64,000 bases of DNA from Hyphomicrobiales bacterium. Lineage in GTDB: Bacteria > Pseudomonadota > Alphaproteobacteria > Rhizobiales > Rhizobiaceae. The position numbers were made by a program, and so were the translations under genes. The stretch is from contig UBMI01000026.1 in the NCBI GenBank assembly GCA_900466475.1, forward strand, positions 1 through 64,000. Reading direction: 5' to 3'. Positions 36,668 through 46,628 of the stretch are shown piece by piece; the first letter of the stretch is position 1; every line of letters begins with the position of its first letter. The notes below the pieces were generated by a model that saw only the letters and a program-made list of their open reading frames with translations, was not told where the DNA came from and searched no databases.

Positions 36668-39600
36668 TCCGACCGCGCTTCCCGAGGGTGATGATCCCGG
36701 CACATGGATCAGCTGGACGACGATCCAGCAGGCGATTGCCTCCGATCCCGCCCGTTCGGCATGGGTGTCGGCGAATGCCGGCTCCGGCAAGACCCATGTT
36801 CTGACGCAGCGGGTGATCCGGCTGCTGCTGGCGGGTGCGCGGCCTTCCGCGATTCTCTGCCTTACCTATACCAAGGCCGCCGCCTCCGAAATGTCGAACC
36901 GCGTTTTCGAGCGGTTGGCGGAATGGGCGATTTTTCCGGATGAGGAACTGGCCAGACGCATCGCGCAGATTGAAGGTCGTGAGCCGGATTCCCTGAAGCT
37001 TGCCGAAGCGAGACGGCTGTTTGCCAAGGCACTCGAAACACCGGGCGGGCTCAAGATCCAGACGATCCACGCCTTCTGCGAGGCGCTGCTGCACCAGTTC
37101 CCGCTGGAAGCAAACGTCGCAGGGCATTTCTCCGTTCTCGATGACCGGGCGGCTGCGACGCTGCTTGCCGATGCACGACGCTCGCTTCTGACGGCAACGG
37201 CGCCGGAGAAAGATCGAGAACTCGCCGATGCCTTCGCCTATGTGCTCAATCTCGGCGATGAATCCGGACTTGAAAATCTGCTCGGCGAGATCGTTGCCAA
37301 CCGAAATGCCATCCGCCGCTTCATGCTCGCGGCCGAGTCGCATGGCAGCGTTGATCGCTTGCTTCGCAAGAAGCTCGGCCTCTCGCCTGACGATACGGAA
37401 GAAGGGCTGGCCGGCCGATATTGGCCGCTGCCGGGGCTCTCGGGTGCGACGCTGGAACTTTACCTGTCGCTTGCCGCGACAAAGGGGGGAGCGAAAGCGC
37501 ATGATGTTGCCGAAGGCCTCCGTCGCGCCGGCCGCGAACAGGATGTGGCGGCGCGTTCGCAGATTCTGGAGAAGGTTTTCCTGACGTCAAAGGGTGAACC
37601 AAAAACGGACGGGCAATTCTTCGTCAAGGCAATGCTTGCCGAAGCGCCGCAACTTGCCGATGCGATTGCGTCGGCTCGCGCCCATGTCGTCAATTGCCGC
37701 GATCGGCTGAAAATGATGCGGATGTATGCCGCCACCCATGCTGCTCTCGTGCTTGCCGATCGCCTGAACCGGGACTACGAGGAACTGAAGAGGCAGCGTA
37801 GCCATCTCGACTTCGAAGACCTGATCACTCGCACCGCTGACCTGCTTACGAAGAGCGGCGTCGGCCCGTGGATCCATTACAAGCTCGATCAGGGTATCGA
37901 TCACATCCTCGTCGACGAGGCGCAGGATACGAGCCCCATTCAATGGAGCGTCATCCAGTCGCTGGCAGAAGATTTCTTCTCCGGCGAAAGTTCACGACCC
38001 GTCGTCCGCACGCTCTTTGCGGTCGGCGACGAGAAGCAGTCGATCTATTCGTTCCAGGGTGCCCGACCCGAACGGTTTGCCGAGGAGAAGGAGCGGACTC
38101 AGCGGCGGGTACAGAACAGCGGTCTTGATTTTTCGACCGTTCGCCTGCCGCTTTCCTTCCGCTCTACCTCCGACGTACTCCTTGCCGTCGACCATATTTT
38201 CACACCGCCCGAAAATGCGCGCGGTCTGGGCCTCGAGCCCGTCGTACATCGTTCCAGCCGAATAGGTCATCCCGGCGCCGTCGACCTCTGGGACATGGTC
38301 GTGCCCGATGTCGTCGTGAAAGATGAGGATTGGACCGCTCCCTTCGACGCCACCCCCGAAAGCGCGCCGGCAGCGATCCTGGCGCGGCGCATCGCCCATA
38401 CGATCGGCACACTCGTCGGCCGCGAAACCATCGTCGAGAAGGGCAAGGAACGCTTCATAGAAGCCGGCGATATCCTCGTTCTCGTTCGCAAGCGTGATGC
38501 TTTCGTCAATGCGCTGACCCGCGAACTCAAACGACGCGGCGATATACCGGTCGCCGGCGCGGATCGACTGGTATTGACCAGCCATATCGCCATACAGGAT
38601 CTGATGGCGCTTGGCCGTTTTCTGCTTTTGCCGGAAGATGATCTCTCGCTCGCTGCAGTCCTGAAAAGTCCGCTTTTCAATCTCTCGGAGGAGGATATTT
38701 TCGCGGTTGCGGCACTGCGCGGCGATAATGAAAGCGTGTGGCATCATCTTCGCAAATATGCCGCCGACGGTCATGAGCGGCTTGGCGCCGCGGCTGCGAG
38801 GCTGGAGCTCTTTCTTGCTCAATCCCGAAGCCTTTCAGTCCATGACTTCTATGCGCGCGTTCTCGGCAGTCACGGCGGCCGGCGGCAGTTCCTGGCGCGC
38901 CTCGGCACTGAAGTCAGCGATATCATCGACGAATTCCTGACCTTTGCGCTCGACCACGAAACATCCGGTCTCCCGGGCCTGCAATCCTTTATCTCGACGC
39001 TGGAGCTAGAAGCGCCGGAAGTGAAGCGCGAGCAGGACAAGGGCCGCAACGAGGTGCGCATCATGACGGTGCATGCCTCCAAGGGCCTTGAAGCACCGAT
39101 TGTTTTCCTGGTGGATGGCGGCTCCAAGGCATTTACGCACACGCATCTGCCGAAGCTTCGGCTGATCGATGCCGGGCCGGATGAGCCGCCGATACCGGTC
39201 TGGATCCCGGTCAGCGATCTCGGCAATTCGGTGACCTCAAACGATGCGGCGCGTATTCAGCTTCTCGCCGAAGAGGAATACCGGCGCCTGCTCTATGTGG
39301 CGATGACGCGTGCCGCGGATCGGTTGATCGTCTGCGGTTATCGCGGTGTCCGACTGAACAACGACACATGGCATATGATGATTTCCAGTGCGCTCAGCGA
39401 GGAACATCCGCATGTCCAGAAGACAACCTTCTCAGCCCCGGATGGAGAGTGGGATGGCATGCGCTGGCGTGTGCCACAGGTCGAGCGCAGCTTTGAGCGG
39501 ATGGATCAAGCTCCCAAGCAGGTGACCATTGAAACGGTCCCACCGAACCTTTTCCACCCTCTGCCCCCACAGAAGCAATTGCCACGGCCGCTCAGCCCTT

Positions 39601-40205
39601 CCGGTGCCGGAACCATTATCGACGAGGAGGCGGATGACCTGCTGGTGACCTCGCCACTCTTCAGTGATCCTGAAAGCAATGATCGTTCCCTTGAAAAAGG
39701 CCGCCTCATTCACCGGATGCTGCAGGCCCTACCCGATATTCCAGCGGAGGAGCGGGCTGAGGCGGCAAAACGTTATGCAGAGCGCGCAGCGCGATTCTGG
39801 CCGGCGTCCGAACGGCAAGTCCTGATCGATTCGGTTCTGAAACTTTTACAAGATCAACGGCTTCATGCTGTCTTCGCCGTTCATGCGCAGGCGGAAATCT
39901 CGATCATGGGAACGCTGACGCTCGAGGGCCGGGAGTATGCGGTTTCCGGCCGTATCGACCGTCTTGCCGTCCTGTCCGACAGCGTCGTCATTCTGGATTA
40001 CAAAACAAACCGCGTGCCGCCAGCGAGCGAAGAGACGATTCCATTCTCCCACAAGGCACAGCTTGCCATCTACCGTGAAATCCTCAAACCGCTCTACCCG
40101 GCCATGCGGATCGATTGCATGCTGATCTACACCGAAAATGCGACCATCCATACGCTGAGTGAACAGGCTTTGGCTTCTGCACTTGCGGGACTCAACACAA
40201 AGTGA
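36660..40205 (+). CDS. addA: Double-strand break repair helicase-nuclease AddA
   Basis: AddA, 1181 residues. UvrD/Rep superfamily 1 helicase: Walker A ANAGSGKTHVLT (GSGKT at 41-45), LVDEAQDTSPIQW as motif II, VGDEKQSIYSFQGA as motif III, and VMTVHASKGLEAP-type motif V (IMTVHASKGLEAPIVFLVD), then a C-terminal nuclease domain with ISGRIDRLAVL and DYKTNR. The ATG at 36660 overlaps the end of addB by 8 bases. Works as a heterodimer with AddB. Confidence 0.95.
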   Translation: MIDPTALPEGDDPGTWISWTTIQQAIASDPARSAWVSANAGSGKTHVLTQRVIRLLLAGARPSAILCLTYTKAAASEMSNRVFERLAEWAIFPDEELARRIAQIEGREPDSLKLAEARRLFAKALETPGGLKIQTIHAFCEALLHQFPLEANVAGHFSVLDDRAAATLLADARRSLLTATAPEKDRELADAFAYVLNLGDESGLENLLGEIVANRNAIRRFMLAAESHGSVDRLLRKKLGLSPDDTEEGLAGRYWPLPGLSGATLELYLSLAATKGGAKAHDVAEGLRRAGREQDVAARSQILEKVFLTSKGEPKTDGQFFVKAMLAEAPQLADAIASARAHVVNCRDRLKMMRMYAATHAALVLADRLNRDYEELKRQRSHLDFEDLITRTADLLTKSGVGPWIHYKLDQGIDHILVDEAQDTSPIQWSVIQSLAEDFFSGESSRPVVRTLFAVGDEKQSIYSFQGARPERFAEEKERTQRRVQNSGLDFSTVRLPLSFRSTSDVLLAVDHIFTPPENARGLGLEPVVHRSSRIGHPGAVDLWDMVVPDVVVKDEDWTAPFDATPESAPAAILARRIAHTIGTLVGRETIVEKGKERFIEAGDILVLVRKRDAFVNALTRELKRRGDIPVAGADRLVLTSHIAIQDLMALGRFLLLPEDDLSLAAVLKSPLFNLSEEDIFAVAALRGDNESVWHHLRKYAADGHERLGAAAARLELFLAQSRSLSVHDFYARVLGSHGGRRQFLARLGTEVSDIIDEFLTFALDHETSGLPGLQSFISTLELEAPEVKREQDKGRNEVRIMTVHASKGLEAPIVFLVDGGSKAFTHTHLPKLRLIDAGPDEPPIPVWIPVSDLGNSVTSNDAARIQLLAEEEYRRLLYVAMTRAADRLIVCGYRGVRLNNDTWHMMISSALSEEHPHVQKTTFSAPDGEWDGMRWRVPQVERSFERMDQAPKQVTIETVPPNLFHPLPPQKQLPRPLSPSGAGTIIDEEADDLLVTSPLFSDPESNDRSLEKGRLIHRMLQALPDIPAEERAEAAKRYAERAARFWPASERQVLIDSVLKLLQDQRLHAVFAVHAQAEISIMGTLTLEGREYAVSGRIDRLAVLSDSVVILDYKTNRVPPASEETIPFSHKAQLAIYREILKPLYPAMRIDCMLIYTENATIHTLSEQALASALAGLNTK

Positions 40206-40280
40206 AATATCGGACATTGAAATTCCGGCACCGCACCCTCACATCTTGTTCAACAGCAAATTCCGGTAAAGGAGCAGCCT

Positions 40281-40601
40281 ATGGCTACCGTTAAGGTCGA
40301 TATCAACAATTTCCAGTCGGAAGTTCTGGAATCCGCAGAACCCGTCGTCGTCGATTTCTGGGCTGAATGGTGCGGTCCGTGCAAAATGATTGCTCCGAGC
40401 CTTGAGGAAATCGCCACGGAACTCGCCGGCAAGGTCAAGGTTGCCAAGCTCAACATCGATGAAAACCCGGAACTGGCCGCTCAGTTCGGTGTTCGCTCGA
40501 TCCCGACGCTTGCAATCTTCAAGGGCGGCGAAGTTGCCGACATCTCCATCGGCGCAAAGCCGAAGACGGCGCTTTCCAACTGGATTTCCAGCGCAGCCTG
40601 A
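40281..40601 (+). CDS. trxA: Thioredoxin
   Basis: Thioredoxin 1, 106 residues, with the WCGPCKM redox site (FWAEWCGPCK) and cis-Pro in RSIPTLAIF. AAAGGAG lies 8 bases before the ATG. General cytoplasmic disulfide reductase. Separated from addA by 75 bases and followed by a strong terminator. Confidence 0.97.
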   Translation: MATVKVDINNFQSEVLESAEPVVVDFWAEWCGPCKMIAPSLEEIATELAGKVKVAKLNIDENPELAAQFGVRSIPTLAIFKGGEVADISIGAKPKTALSNWISSAA

Positions 40602-40622
40602 CGATATCGACCGTTCGACACG

Positions 40623-40649
40623 AAAAGCCCGGCATTTGCCGGGCTTTTT
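40623..40649. terminator. Bidirectional terminator between trxA and folC
   Basis: AAAAGCCCGGCA / TGCCGGGCTTTT stem with a minimal loop and T-runs on both strands, located between convergent stops. Confidence 0.92.
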
Positions 40650-42001
40650 CATTTGGGGGGTGTACCGTTTTCCGCCAGTACCTCGCCGACGAGATAAAGT
40701 GAGCCGCCAATAAGGATACGCGGTGGAGGCGCCTCAGGGTCGATGGTCGAAGCGATGGCATCCAGGGCATCGATGACTGATGACATTGGTTCGGCCACGA
40801 GGCCGGCGTCATACGCGGCATGGGCCAGGATCACCGGATCGATCATCGCTTCGCTGCCGCGGATCGGTACGCAATAGATCTTCTCTGCCAGGTCGGCGAA
40901 GGCCTTGAAATAGCCGACTGGATCCTTGGTATTGATCATGCCCGATATCAGGAACAGCGGGCGGGACTGGCGCTCTTCGAAATTCGCCATGGCTTCGGCG
41001 ATCACTTCACCCGCACCCGGGTTGTGGCCGCCGTCGACCCAGATTTCCGATCGTGCCGGTGCATGGCTCAAAAGCCTGCCTTCCGTCAATTTCTGAAGAC
41101 GGCCGGGCCACTCCACCGTTTCCATCGCCTTTTCCATCATCGGCTCAGTGACGGTAAAGCCCGCGGCTTTGACGGCGCGGATGGCGGCAGCGGCATTGGC
41201 ATATTGATGGCGACCGGGAAGGCGCGGCAAAGGCAGATCCGCCAGGCCGAACTCATCCTGATAGATCAGCCGGCCATATTCCTCATGGGCGATGAAATCC
41301 TGACCGAAGACGGCACTCGGGCAGTTCAGCCGCTCGGCGGTCGACATCAGCACGTCAAGCGCCGCGTCATATTCCTGATGGCCGATGACGACGGGATGCC
41401 CGCGCTTCATGATGCCGGCCTTTTCCGCGGCGATCAGTTCCACCCGGTCGCCGAGATAGGGCTGATGATCCAGCGAAATCGGCATGATGACCGAAACGGC
41501 AGGGTCTTCGATCACGTTCGTCGCGTCAAAACGACCGCCGAGGCCGACCTCGATAATGGCGGCATCGGCTGGATGTTCGGAAAAAAGAATGAAAGTGACT
41601 GCAGTCAGGATTTCAAAGACGGTGATCTTCTCACCATCATTGGCTTTCGCCACGCGTCTCAGAGCATCGGCGAAGACAGCATCATCGACCAACTGTCCAC
41701 GCCCACCTGGAACACCAAGACGGTAGCGTTCATGCCAGTTTACAAGGTGTGGAGAGGTGTGGACATGGACGCTGTGGCCTGCCGCTTCCAGGAGCGCACG
41801 GCAGAAAGCCGATGTCGAGCCCTTGCCGTTGGTGCCGGCAATATGGATGACGGGGGGAAGATTGCGTTCGGGATTGCCGAGCGCTTCCAGAAGGCGTCTG
41901 ATGCGGTCCAATGACAAATCGTAGCCCTTGGGATGCAATCCCATGAGCTTCTCGATCTCCCGCGCCGCCTCACTCACCGCGATCTGGCCTCTGTCTGCCA
42001 T
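40649..42001 (-). CDS. folC: Bifunctional folylpolyglutamate / dihydrofolate synthase
   Basis: FolC, 450 residues. ATP loop IAGTNGKGSTSAFC near residue 50, HTSPHLVNWHERY, and EVGLGGRFDATNV are family motifs. Adds glutamate to dihydropteroate and to folates. Last gene of the trpF-trpB-trpA-accD-folC string, 29 bases after accD. Confidence 0.95.
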   Translation of the reverse strand: MADRGQIAVSEAAREIEKLMGLHPKGYDLSLDRIRRLLEALGNPERNLPPVIHIAGTNGKGSTSAFCRALLEAAGHSVHVHTSPHLVNWHERYRLGVPGGRGQLVDDAVFADALRRVAKANDGEKITVFEILTAVTFILFSEHPADAAIIEVGLGGRFDATNVIEDPAVSVIMPISLDHQPYLGDRVELIAAEKAGIMKRGHPVVIGHQEYDAALDVLMSTAERLNCPSAVFGQDFIAHEEYGRLIYQDEFGLADLPLPRLPGRHQYANAAAAIRAVKAAGFTVTEPMMEKAMETVEWPGRLQKLTEGRLLSHAPARSEIWVDGGHNPGAGEVIAEAMANFEERQSRPLFLISGMINTKDPVGYFKAFADLAEKIYCVPIRGSEAMIDPVILAHAAYDAGLVAEPMSSVIDALDAIASTIDPEAPPPRILIGGSLYLVGEVLAENGTPPK

Positions 42002-42030
42002 CGGCCCGCCCTATTCTGTGAGAATGCTGC

Positions 42031-42933
42031 TCAGGCGCTCGCCGCCAGAGCAATCACACCATTGGCATCATTTGCTGCTGTCGCCGGCTTCTTCGTCAGG
42101 ATCTTCAACAGGCGCGCCAGCGTCTCCGGGATATCGTGACGTTTGACGACCATGTCGACCACGCCGTGTTCCAGAAGATATTCCGACGTCTGGAAGCCTT
42201 CGGGAAGCTTTTCACGCAGCGTCTGCTCGATGACGCGCTTGCCGGCAAAACCGATTTCCGCACCTGGCTCGGCCAGATGAATATCGCCGAGCATCGCATA
42301 GGACGCCGTCACGCCGCCGGTGGTCGGATTGGTCAGAACCACGATATAGGGCTGGCCGGCTTCCTTCAGCAAATCGACAGCGACTGTCGTACGCGGAAGC
42401 TGCATCAGCGACAGGATGCCTTCCTGCATGCGCGCGCCGCCGGAAGCCGGGAACATCACGAGCGGGCACTTTTCCGCAATCGCGCGTTCGAAAGCTTTGA
42501 CGATCGCTTCGCCGGCAGCCATGCCGAGCGAACCGCCAATGAAGTTGAATTCATGGACGACGGCAACGAGCTTCAGGCCCTGGACACTGCCGAGACCAGC
42601 AACGATCGTGTCTTCCTGCTCGGTCTTGAGTCGGCTGTCACGCAGACGATCACTGTATTTCTTGGAATCGCGGAACTTCAGCGGATCCTGGGCGACCTTC
42701 GGCTGCGGCAAAGCTTCGTATTCGCCGTTGTCGAACAGGTCGGCAAGGCGCGCCTTTGCCGGCATCTTCATGTGGTAGCCGGAAGCGGGGATGACCCACT
42801 TGTTGCTTTCCAGGTCCTTGTGAAAGACCATTTCACCCGTTTCCGGGCACTTGATCCAGAGGTTCTCCGGCACTTCGCGACGGCCCAGCATGGAATTGAT
42901 CCGCGGGCGAACGTAGTTAGTGATCCAGTTCAA
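42031..42933 (-). CDS. accD: Acetyl-CoA carboxylase carboxyltransferase beta subunit
   Basis: AccD, 300 residues, TTG start with GGAG 8 bases upstream. The crotonase-like core is clear (GGSLGMAAGEAIV, PASGGARMQEG, PTTGGVTASYAMLGD). The N-terminal zinc ribbon is degenerate: the E. coli pattern C-x2-C-x15-C-x2-C aligns without gaps to Cys29, Thr32, Ile48 and Ser51, so only one of four zinc ligands remains. Transfers carboxyl from biotin to acetyl-CoA together with AccA, which is not in this window. Confidence 0.95.
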   Translation of the reverse strand: MNWITNYVRPRINSMLGRREVPENLWIKCPETGEMVFHKDLESNKWVIPASGYHMKMPAKARLADLFDNGEYEALPQPKVAQDPLKFRDSKKYSDRLRDSRLKTEQEDTIVAGLGSVQGLKLVAVVHEFNFIGGSLGMAAGEAIVKAFERAIAEKCPLVMFPASGGARMQEGILSLMQLPRTTVAVDLLKEAGQPYIVVLTNPTTGGVTASYAMLGDIHLAEPGAEIGFAGKRVIEQTLREKLPEGFQTSEYLLEHGVVDMVVKRHDIPETLARLLKILTKKPATAANDANGVIALAASA

Positions 42934-42972
42934 CTCGAATACTCCTGATTGACTGGTGCCAATGTGGGGAAA

Positions 42973-43812
42973 CTATTCGGCAGCAACAAGGCGCGCCGAA
43001 CGCGTTCCTGTGGAAAGACCTCGAACCAGCGTCGCAACGGCCTGAACCGTATCCGCTGTCGCCTTCCCGTCTGCCGTCAGACTGTTGGCCACCTGATTGA
43101 CGATTGCGGTACCAACGACGACGCCGTCGGCCGAAGCACCGATGATCTTTGCGTGTTCAGCCGTTTTGACGCCGAAACCGACGCAGACGGGGAGATCGGT
43201 ATGGTCCTTGATGCGCTCGACTGCGCCCGAAATCAGCGACGGATCCGGCAAGGCCGAACCGGTGATGCCGTTCATCGAGACATAGTAGACGAAGCCCGAG
43301 GTGTTCTTCAAAACGGTCGGCAGGCGCTTTTCATCCGTCGTCGGTGTCGCCAGACGGATGAAATTGATGCCCTTCTTCAGAGCCGGTATGCAGAGTTCGT
43401 CATCCATTTCCGGCGGCAGGTCGACGATGATCAGGCCATCAATGCCGGATGCCAGCGCATCATCGAGAAATTTCTCGACGCCGTAAATGTAGATCGGGTT
43501 GTAGTAACCCATCATGACGATCGGTGTCGTATCATTGGTCTTGCGGAAGTCGGCAGCGAGTTGCAGCGTCTTCTTCAGCGTCTGGCCGCCCTTGAGGGCA
43601 CGCTGGCCGGCGAGCTGGATCGCAGGACCATCGGCCATCGGATCGGAAAAGGGCATGCCGAGCTCGATAACGTCGGAGCCGGCTTCCGGCAGCGCCTTCA
43701 TGATGCCGAGCGAGGTTTCGTAGTCCGGATCGCCGCCCATGAAATAGGTTACGAGCGCCGGGCGACCTTCCGCCTTCAGGTCGGCGAAGCGTTTGTCCAT
43801 ACGTGCGGTCAT
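42973..43812 (-). CDS. trpA: Tryptophan synthase alpha subunit
   Basis: TrpA, 279 residues. Catalytic Glu in VIELGMPFSDPMADGP and Asp in LIIVDLPPE; phosphate loop GFGVKTAEHA. Cleaves indole-3-glycerol phosphate and channels indole to TrpB. An internal ATG at codon 5 (43800) is an alternative start. Follows trpB by 5 bases. Confidence 0.97.
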   Translation of the reverse strand: MTARMDKRFADLKAEGRPALVTYFMGGDPDYETSLGIMKALPEAGSDVIELGMPFSDPMADGPAIQLAGQRALKGGQTLKKTLQLAADFRKTNDTTPIVMMGYYNPIYIYGVEKFLDDALASGIDGLIIVDLPPEMDDELCIPALKKGINFIRLATPTTDEKRLPTVLKNTSGFVYYVSMNGITGSALPDPSLISGAVERIKDHTDLPVCVGFGVKTAEHAKIIGASADGVVVGTAIVNQVANSLTADGKATADTVQAVATLVRGLSTGTRSARLVAAE

Positions 43813-43817
43813 GTTTC

Positions 43818-45038
43818 TTACTGCCCCATTCCCAGGATCTTGCCGACGGTGAAGATATCCTTGTCGCCGCGGCCGGAGAGGTTCATCAGGATGATCTCGT
43901 CCTTGCCCATCTTGGGCGCGCGCTTGATGACTTCGGCAAGCGCATGCGAAGGCTCGAGCGCCGGAATGATGCCCTCAAGGCGCGTCAGCGTCTGGAAGGC
44001 TTCAAGCGCTTCATGGTCCATGATCGGCACATATTCGGCACGGCCGATATCGTTCAGCCATGAATGTTCCGGGCCGATACCGGGGTAGTCGAGGCCAGCC
44101 GAGATCGAATGTCCTTCCTTGATCTGCCCGTCATTGTCTTGCAGCAGATAGGTACGGTTGCCGTGCAGTACGCCCGGCGAGCCAGCCGTGATCGAGGCGC
44201 AGTGCTCGTCGCCCTGCAGGCCCTTGCCGCCAGCTTCGACGCCGACAATCTTGACGTCCTTGTCATCGAGGAAAGGATGAAAGATGCCGATCGCATTCGA
44301 ACCGCCGCCGACCGCAGCAATGACGAGATCCGGCAGACGGCCTTCGGCCTCAAGGATCTGCTGCTTGGCTTCCGTGCCGATGACGGCCTGGAAATCGCGG
44401 ACCATTTCCGGATAGGGATGCGGGCCGGCGGCCGTGCCGATCAGGTAATAGGTGTCATCGACGTTGGTGACCCAATCACGCAGCGCCTCGTTCATCGCAT
44501 CCTTCAGCGTGCCGCTACCCGCAGTGACGGGCTTTACCTCGGCACCCAGCAGCTTCATGCGGAAAACGTTCGGTGCCTGACGCTCGACGTCGGTGGCGCC
44601 CATATAGACGACACAGGGAAAGCCGAAGCGTGCGGCGACGGTGGCGGAAGCCACGCCATGCTGGCCGGCACCGGTTTCGGCGATGATGCGGGTCTTGCCC
44701 ATGCGCTTGGCAAGCAGGATCTGGCCGATGCAATTGTTAATCTTGTGCGAACCCGTATGATTCAGCTCTTCGCGCTTGAAATAGATCTTGGCGCCGCCGA
44801 GATGCTGGGTCAGGCGTTCGGCGTAATAAAGCGGGCTCGGACGGCCGATATAATGGGTGCCGAGATGCTTCAATTCCGCCTGGAATTCCGGATCTTCCTT
44901 CGCCTTGTTCCATTCTTCCTGCAGATCCAGGATCAGGGGCATCAGGGTTTCGGCCACGAAGCGGCCCCCGTAAATGCCGAAGCGGCCGTCTTCGTCCGGA
45001 CCGGCGCGGAAGGAATTCGGTTTAGGCGTCTCGTTCAA
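43818..45038 (-). CDS. trpB: Tryptophan synthase beta subunit
   Basis: TrpB, 406 residues, PLP-dependent. PLP-Lys in LNHTGSHKINNC, and GGGSNAIGIFHPF for phosphate binding. The start is TTG at 45038: it overlaps the trpF stop (TTGA) and has GGGAG 6 bases upstream. Joins indole and serine to make tryptophan. Confidence 0.97.
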   Translation of the reverse strand: MNETPKPNSFRAGPDEDGRFGIYGGRFVAETLMPLILDLQEEWNKAKEDPEFQAELKHLGTHYIGRPSPLYYAERLTQHLGGAKIYFKREELNHTGSHKINNCIGQILLAKRMGKTRIIAETGAGQHGVASATVAARFGFPCVVYMGATDVERQAPNVFRMKLLGAEVKPVTAGSGTLKDAMNEALRDWVTNVDDTYYLIGTAAGPHPYPEMVRDFQAVIGTEAKQQILEAEGRLPDLVIAAVGGGSNAIGIFHPFLDDKDVKIVGVEAGGKGLQGDEHCASITAGSPGVLHGNRTYLLQDNDGQIKEGHSISAGLDYPGIGPEHSWLNDIGRAEYVPIMDHEALEAFQTLTRLEGIIPALEPSHALAEVIKRAPKMGKDEIILMNLSGRGDKDIFTVGKILGMGQ

Positions 45039-45709
45039 TTTACACTCCCTGTGGTCGTTTCAGGCATACATGCCTGATCAACCGCATCGAAAAACTCATC
45101 GATCATCTCCAGGCTCTTCACGCCCGGTGCACTCTCGACACCGGAGGCGGTATCGACACCCGGCGCCTTCGTCATTGCAAGAGCCTGGCCGACATTGGCC
45201 TTGTTGAGCCCGCCTGACAGCATGTAGTCGACATTGCCGTCAAGCCAGGTGAGCAGGCCCCAATCAAAGGAAACGCCGTTGCCGCCTGGCAGTTCAGATC
45301 CTTTCGGCGGCTTGGCGTCGAAGAGGAAGCGGTCAGCTATGCCAATATAGGCTTCGACCTTCTTCAGGTCGTCGGTGGTGCGGACCGACAATGCCTTGAT
45401 AACAGGGATGCCGTACATCGCCTTGATGGTCAGCACGCGCTCCGGGCTCTCGCTGCCGTGGAGCTGGAGCATGTCAGGGCGCAGAAGTGCAACGATTTCA
45501 TCAAGATCATCATTGCTCGGATCGACCAAGACGGCAACGACCTTAGCCTTGCCGCGCACAGGTTCCGCCAGCTTGCCTGCAATGTCCGGCTCGACGTAAC
45601 GCGGGCTTTTCTGGAAAAAGTTGAAGCCGATATGCGTCGCTCCGCGCTTCAATGCGCGCTCGACAGTTTCAGGCGTCTTCAAACCGCAGATCTTGATATC
45701 CGGTCTCAT
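45035..45709 (-). CDS. trpF: Phosphoribosylanthranilate isomerase
   Basis: TrpF, 224 residues. Catalytic Cys in DIKICGLKTPE and Asp in GVDTASGVES; GLNKANVGQA phosphate loop. First gene of the reverse operon trpF-trpB-trpA-accD-folC. The C terminus is slightly extended beyond the barrel (FFDAVDQACMPETTTGSVN). Confidence 0.96.
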   Translation of the reverse strand: MRPDIKICGLKTPETVERALKRGATHIGFNFFQKSPRYVEPDIAGKLAEPVRGKAKVVAVLVDPSNDDLDEIVALLRPDMLQLHGSESPERVLTIKAMYGIPVIKALSVRTTDDLKKVEAYIGIADRFLFDAKPPKGSELPGGNGVSFDWGLLTWLDGNVDYMLSGGLNKANVGQALAMTKAPGVDTASGVESAPGVKSLEMIDEFFDAVDQACMPETTTGSVN

Positions 45710-45781
45710 GGCAGCGAAGTGACACGAAACGAGCGAAGAGTCGAGCCAATTTGCAATGCCGGCCGTATTTAACGGGAGCGC

Positions 45782-46540
45782 TTATTCGAACTCTATCGCG
45801 TGCAATTGGCTGCCATGACGCTTCAGCCAGGATTTCGCCTCTTCCATGTGCGGGCAAAGCTTCTTGCAGAGCGCCCAGAAGTGCGGGCCGTGGTTCATTT
45901 CCTTCAGATGCGCAACCTCATGGGCGGCGAGATAATCGATCACCGAAGGTGGTGCCATGACGATGCGCCAGGAGAAGCTCAGATTTCCTTCCGAGGAGCA
46001 GGAGCCCCAGCGGCTGCGGGTATCCTTCATGGAAATCGAGCGGATCGGTGCCTTTATGGAGCCGGCATGCAGGCGCGACAGTCTCTCGAGATCGCTGCGC
46101 GCCTCCTTCTTGAGGAAGGTCGCGATGCGTCGGCCGATATGTTCCGGCATGCCGCTGACGCGAAGCACCGGTTTGCCGTCCAGCACGATAGCCTCAGTCA
46201 GCCCACGCAGGCTGCCGGTGTGCTCGATGCGATGTCTGATGCCGCGAAAGAGAATTTCGCCGCCGTCGCGCAGACCCGTATCTGTCGAGAATTTTGCAAG
46301 CTTGGTCAGCAGCCAGCCCTGATGCCTATCAAGGAAGGCGTTGACTTCGCGGGCGGCAAGCCCTTTCGGAACCGTCATCTTCAGTGCACGGCCGCCTGGC
46401 TCGATACGAAGGGTGATCCGGGTCGCCCGATCATGCTGCTTGATCGTCAAGGGCATGAGGCGGCCGGCGACATCCAGCGTCCGCTTTTCGGGCGGGGCCG
46501 GTTTTTTCGTCGCACGGCGGATCTTCGGGAGCGGAAACAT
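45782..46540 (-). CDS. YgjP/SprT-like M48-type metallopeptidase
   Basis: A 252-residue protein of the YgjP-like (DUF45) family. Zinc-site motif LAAHEVAHLKEMNHGPHFWALCKKLCP has HExxH and a third His. The DTRSRWGSCSSEGNLSFSWRI block is the family signature. No signal peptide, so cytosolic. Substrate unknown. Lies between the trp operon and a DUF2852 gene, all reverse strand. Confidence 0.87.
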   Translation of the reverse strand: MFPLPKIRRATKKPAPPEKRTLDVAGRLMPLTIKQHDRATRITLRIEPGGRALKMTVPKGLAAREVNAFLDRHQGWLLTKLAKFSTDTGLRDGGEILFRGIRHRIEHTGSLRGLTEAIVLDGKPVLRVSGMPEHIGRRIATFLKKEARSDLERLSRLHAGSIKAPIRSISMKDTRSRWGSCSSEGNLSFSWRIVMAPPSVIDYLAAHEVAHLKEMNHGPHFWALCKKLCPHMEEAKSWLKRHGSQLHAIEFE

Positions 46541-46574
46541 AGGAGTTTTCTATACGATTCGGCAGAAATCCGGG

Positions 46575-46606
46575 CAAAGAAAAACCGGCATCGGAAGCGA
46601 TGCCGG
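46575..46606 (-). terminator. Rho-independent terminator after the DUF2852 gene
   Basis: Perfect 9-bp stem CCGGCATCG / CGATGCCGG with 4-base loop; on the reverse strand it is followed by TTTTTCTTT. Confidence 0.88.
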
Positions 46607-46628
46607 CTGTAGATTTTCTGTGATCTGC

